Source of the DNA: an uncultured Clostridia bacterium
Lineage (GTDB): Bacteria; Bacillota; Clostridia; Christensenellales; UBA1242
Assembly (NCBI GenBank): GCA_947627585.1
Contig: CANQWP010000034.1
Coordinates: forward strand, 1 to 7,882
Length of the DNA: 7,882 bases
Reading direction: 5' to 3'
Shown here: positions 5,269 through 7,882 of the stretch, one piece after another
Layout of the letters: each line of letters opens with the position of its first letter
Numbering within the stretch: position 1 is the stretch's first letter
Notes under the pieces: generated by a model
What the model was told of the DNA's origin: nothing
What the model saw: the letters and a program-made list of their open reading frames with translations, nothing else
Database searches by the model: none
Program-made: the position numbers and the translations under genes

Positions 5269-7882
5269 AAAAGTTTTTCAAAAAACTTGGCAAGGGTTGT
5301 GGATATGTTGTGCTTTATCTTCTCGTAGCTGTTGGAACAGCGGCGGGAGTGCTTTTTCTTTCGCCAGCAGGAAACACAAATGTTTCCGCAAATCAGATTC
5401 CTGTTCAACTTAAACAGATGTGGGAGAACTTGCAGGGCTCAAACGCGATTGACATCAATCTTGATGCCGCGATTGAAACCGGCTCTCAACAAATTTTGGT
5501 CTCGGTTGATGCAAAACTTGACCTTTCAAACGGCTTTGACAATTTGAAAGTCAAAGGCAACATTGGGCTTGATTTGGGCGAAAGCAAAATGGACGTCGAC
5601 GTTTTCTATGGAGACGGACAGGTTTTTGTTGAGACTTTGAACGGCAAATTTGCCGTAAACACAAGCAGCATTGGGGACTCTGTTGGAAAAGTCACCAACA
5701 TTTTGGGGCTTACGCTTCCAAGTTTGGGAGGGATTGATCTTTCAAGTCTTGATGCAAACATGATTTTGGGTTTCCTTTCTGACTTTCAAGAAATCAAAGG
5801 AAAGGACGGCGTCAAACTTGAAGTCAACATTTCCATGATTGACCCGCCAATCAAATTGAATGTATATTGCGATAATGACTATAACTTGCAAAGAATTGAA
5901 CTTCCAAAAACAACAATTTCTGGAACGAGTTTTTCTGTCGACGCTTTTGTTCAAACTCCAGAAAAAGTTGAGGTGACAAAGCCAAAAGAAGAGGGCTTTA
6001 TTGACATCTCTGACCTTGTTGACGTTGCCGGGGTTGTGCTTGGCACTTTGGGACAAGACAAACTGGGCTTTGATTTGAGTGTAAATGTCGGGGATTTTGC
6101 TCTTGATGGGACTTTGAGCGCTGACATTAAAAATCTCAACGCCATGTTTGAGACAACTTTGCTCGACACTCCACTCAAGATTGCCTTGTTCAAAAACAGC
6201 TATTTCTATTTGGAATATGGAAACATTTATCTCAAGTTTTCGCTTTCTGACACCGACAAGTTGATGGCGTTTTTGGAAAAACAATTTGGCATTCAAATCC
6301 CAATTGAGGGCGTCGCAAAAATTTTGTCCGCAATTCAAAGCGGAAATTTGATGCAGGTTTTGCCTGCTCTCAGTTTTGGTGCAAGCACACCAAACTTGGA
6401 AGAAATTGACCTGAGCATTTTGGAAAAACTTGAAAGAGAGGGGGACACGTTCACAATTTCTTTGAGAGACATTGGTCAAATCAAAGTCGTTTCAAAAGAA
6501 GATTCACTCAAAGCACTTTCTTTCGTTTCAGATGCATTAATGGCTGATGAAATTGCTGTTTCCATCGACATTGTTGAGCCGAAAGTTGTTGAAATTTCCC
6601 CTGTTGAGCATGCTGATGTTGGCAAGGTTCTTCCGGCCGTTGATGCACTCTTTGACACGGTGAAACAAGACAAGATTCAAGGAAAAATTCATGCAACATA
6701 TGACAACATCACCGCAGACGCCGATTTCAAAGTCTCTTTGAAAGAAAAGGCAGCACAAGTCTCTGCAAAAGTGCACGCTTTCGGAAGTACGCTTGCCCTT
6801 GACTATCTCGACAACAAACTTTATGCTCAATATTCTGGGCTGAAAATTTTCGGCGAAGAAACCGACATCGATTACATTTTGGATTTGTTCGACATCAAGG
6901 TTGCTTCCGCAAACAGCGCTTTGAGCCTTATTGAAATTTTGAAAGTGTTTGCCGAGACGGAAATTGACTCTTCCCTCATTTCAATTCAAAGCCGAGATGA
7001 TTCTGTTGAAATTGGAATTTGTGACAAGGTGACCGTTTCACTTAAATATGACGAACTTTTGAAATCTATCAAAGTGGCTTATGAAAAGCTTGAAGCCGTC
7101 ATTGATTTGACAGCTCCTGCAACATTCCCAGAAATTATCCCTTCAGAATATGTCTCGGTGAAAGAAATTGCCGACAAAATTCATTCTGTAATGGAATATG
7201 TGAAGGCACAAAAATTTTATATCACACTTGACGCAGATTATGAAGACATTTCTGTTGAAGGATTTGTGAATTTTGATGATGATGGCTTGCAGGCGGAAGT
7301 CGACCTATTAGCTTTTGGCCAAGACATAAAGTTGAGAGTATTGGATGAAACAATTTATCTTGACGTAAAGGATGTTCATCTTAAAGCGGACCTTCAAGAC
7401 GGCAAAGAAATTTTTGCTTTGCTTGCAAAAGGCTTTGGAATTGATGTCAACGCGCTCGTTGAAAAAATTCAAAATGAATCAAAACAAATTAATTTAGAAA
7501 ACATCCTTTCAGCACTTTGGGTTGGATATGAGAACGACACTTTAAAAATTAAATATGACGAAGCAACCGCAAACATTGTGTTTGAAGAAAACGACTTGTC
7601 ATATGCTGAAGTGATATATGGGGATTTGACGGCGACAGTAACATTGGGCGAGAAGAAAAACGTCACAGCAATTGACGAGAGTGTAACATACACCGACGTG
7701 ACCGAGCTTTTGAACAAAGCGATTTCAGTATATGATTTAGTTAAAGGCGGAGCATATTACGTAACACTCGAAGCCACATATTTTGATCTTGTTTCCTTGA
7801 CAGGTTTCGTAAACTACGACAAAGATGGCTTGCAAGCTGAACTCAATGTAGCTGCATATGGCCAAACGGCAACAATTCGCGT
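5265..7882 (+). CDS. Large secreted or membrane-anchored modular repeat protein (3' end outside window)
   Basis: The reading frame stays open from ATG 5265 to the window edge, giving 872 codons plus two bases, with no stop in the window. Residues 1-13 are Lys-rich (MKKFFKKLGK) and about 14-32 are hydrophobic. V-S-A before N43 could be a signal peptidase I site; otherwise the helix is an anchor. There is no lipobox. The rest is alternating beta strands and short helices in tandem modules beginning near residues 60, 246, 450, 631 and 810. Each later module opens with an amphipathic helix and then paired strands. The protein is acidic, rich in Asp, Leu, Lys and Val, with very few Cys. I do not recognise the family; a LolA/LppX-like lipid-binding fold is one possibility, a stalk-like structural protein another. 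It is coupled to the preceding gene by a four-base overlap and very likely forms a functional pair with it. Confidence 0.9.
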   Translation, partial: MKKFFKKLGKGCGYVVLYLLVAVGTAAGVLFLSPAGNTNVSANQIPVQLKQMWENLQGSNAIDINLDAAIETGSQQILVSVDAKLDLSNGFDNLKVKGNIGLDLGESKMDVDVFYGDGQVFVETLNGKFAVNTSSIGDSVGKVTNILGLTLPSLGGIDLSSLDANMILGFLSDFQEIKGKDGVKLEVNISMIDPPIKLNVYCDNDYNLQRIELPKTTISGTSFSVDAFVQTPEKVEVTKPKEEGFIDISDLVDVAGVVLGTLGQDKLGFDLSVNVGDFALDGTLSADIKNLNAMFETTLLDTPLKIALFKNSYFYLEYGNIYLKFSLSDTDKLMAFLEKQFGIQIPIEGVAKILSAIQSGNLMQVLPALSFGASTPNLEEIDLSILEKLEREGDTFTISLRDIGQIKVVSKEDSLKALSFVSDALMADEIAVSIDIVEPKVVEISPVEHADVGKVLPAVDALFDTVKQDKIQGKIHATYDNITADADFKVSLKEKAAQVSAKVHAFGSTLALDYLDNKLYAQYSGLKIFGEETDIDYILDLFDIKVASANSALSLIEILKVFAETEIDSSLISIQSRDDSVEIGICDKVTVSLKYDELLKSIKVAYEKLEAVIDLTAPATFPEIIPSEYVSVKEIADKIHSVMEYVKAQKFYITLDADYEDISVEGFVNFDDDGLQAEVDLLAFGQDIKLRVLDETIYLDVKDVHLKADLQDGKEIFALLAKGFGIDVNALVEKIQNESKQINLENILSALWVGYENDTLKIKYDEATANIVFEENDLSYAEVIYGDLTATVTLGEKKNVTAIDESVTYTDVTELLNKAISVYDLVKGGAYYVTLEATYFDLVSLTGFVNYDKDGLQAELNVAAYGQTATIR
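5436..7882 (+). repeat. Tandem protein modules of about 180-205 residues (four full, a fifth cut by the edge)
   Basis: Helix starts fall near residues 246 (IDISDLVDV), 450 (HADVGKVLP), 631 (SVKEIADKI) and 810 (TDVTELLNK). A less similar first module starts near residue 60. A conserved strand marker recurs as QVFVET (about 119-124), YFYLEY (313-318), KLYAQY (518-523) and TIYLDV (696-701). Modules 4 and 5 are most alike: GFVNFDDDGLQAEV (residue 666 onward) matches GFVNYDKDGLQAEL (847 onward), 181 residues apart. The identical 11-mer GATGGCTTGCA occurs at 7281-7291 and 7824-7834. Roughly half the residues agree over about 42 positions, whereas earlier modules are much more diverged. The array is therefore probably growing toward the C-terminus and continues beyond the window. 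Confidence 0.8.

Noticed and set aside
5286..5300. LGKGC (residues 8-12) in the modular protein as a lipobox
   Set aside because: The cysteine precedes the hydrophobic segment instead of following it, so it cannot be a lipoprotein processing site.
5742..6479. 245-codon open frame on the minus strand, antisense to the modular repeat protein
   Set aside because: It begins at TTG without a convincing ribosome site, is rich in Phe, Asn, Cys and Gln as expected from the complement of the coding frame, and shows no domain. The sense frame carries the module repeats.
1..7882. tRNA, rRNA, CRISPR arrays, insertion sequences or integration sites
   Set aside because: No cloverleaf, rRNA-like sequence, regularly spaced short repeats, transposase-like frame or terminal inverted repeats were seen by eye on either strand.

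Overview
The window looks like a stretch of a low-GC, Gram-positive-type (Bacillota-like) bacterial chromosome. It shows consensus sigma-A-type promoters (TTGACA/TATAAT), strong purine-rich Shine-Dalgarno sites, a T-tract terminator and AT-rich intergenic DNA. The standard code fits: Trp is TGG and TGA is used as a real stop. No taxonomic marker gene is present, so a more precise placement (for example a host-associated gut Clostridia or Bacilli lineage) is inference from the protease type only.

Layout: (1) A bidirectional intrinsic terminator lies at 28-55. (2) A 1261-residue protein is encoded on the minus strand (3870 to 85). It is an M60/enhancin-like zinc metalloprotease (HEFNH motif plus downstream GEVTNN) followed by a series of beta-sandwich modules, including a probable PA14-like domain and an F5/8C (CBM32-like) domain. 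It has a membrane segment near each end and a 121-residue, very basic cytoplasmic tail in front of the first one. (3) A 264-bp divergent intergenic region (3871-4134) carries a consensus promoter for the protease, a second promoter for the plus-strand genes, several inverted repeats and a long AT-rich core. (4) A plus-strand operon holds two genes overlapping by ATGA. The first is a 377-residue membrane-anchored extracytoplasmic protein of unknown family. The second is a very long secreted or anchored protein (872 residues visible, running off the right edge) built from tandem modules of about 180-205 residues.

How the parts may work together: all three products are predicted to sit at the membrane with most of their mass outside. 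None shows an LPXTG or lipobox anchor; each relies on hydrophobic helices. The protease is of a class known to attack glycoproteins such as mucins. The two operon proteins appear to share a beta-rich module that loosely recalls LolA/LppX-type half-barrels. This would fit a surface or envelope system, but the link between the protease and the operon rests only on their divergent arrangement and shared topology. The most novel-looking item is the modular repeat protein and its coupled single-module partner.
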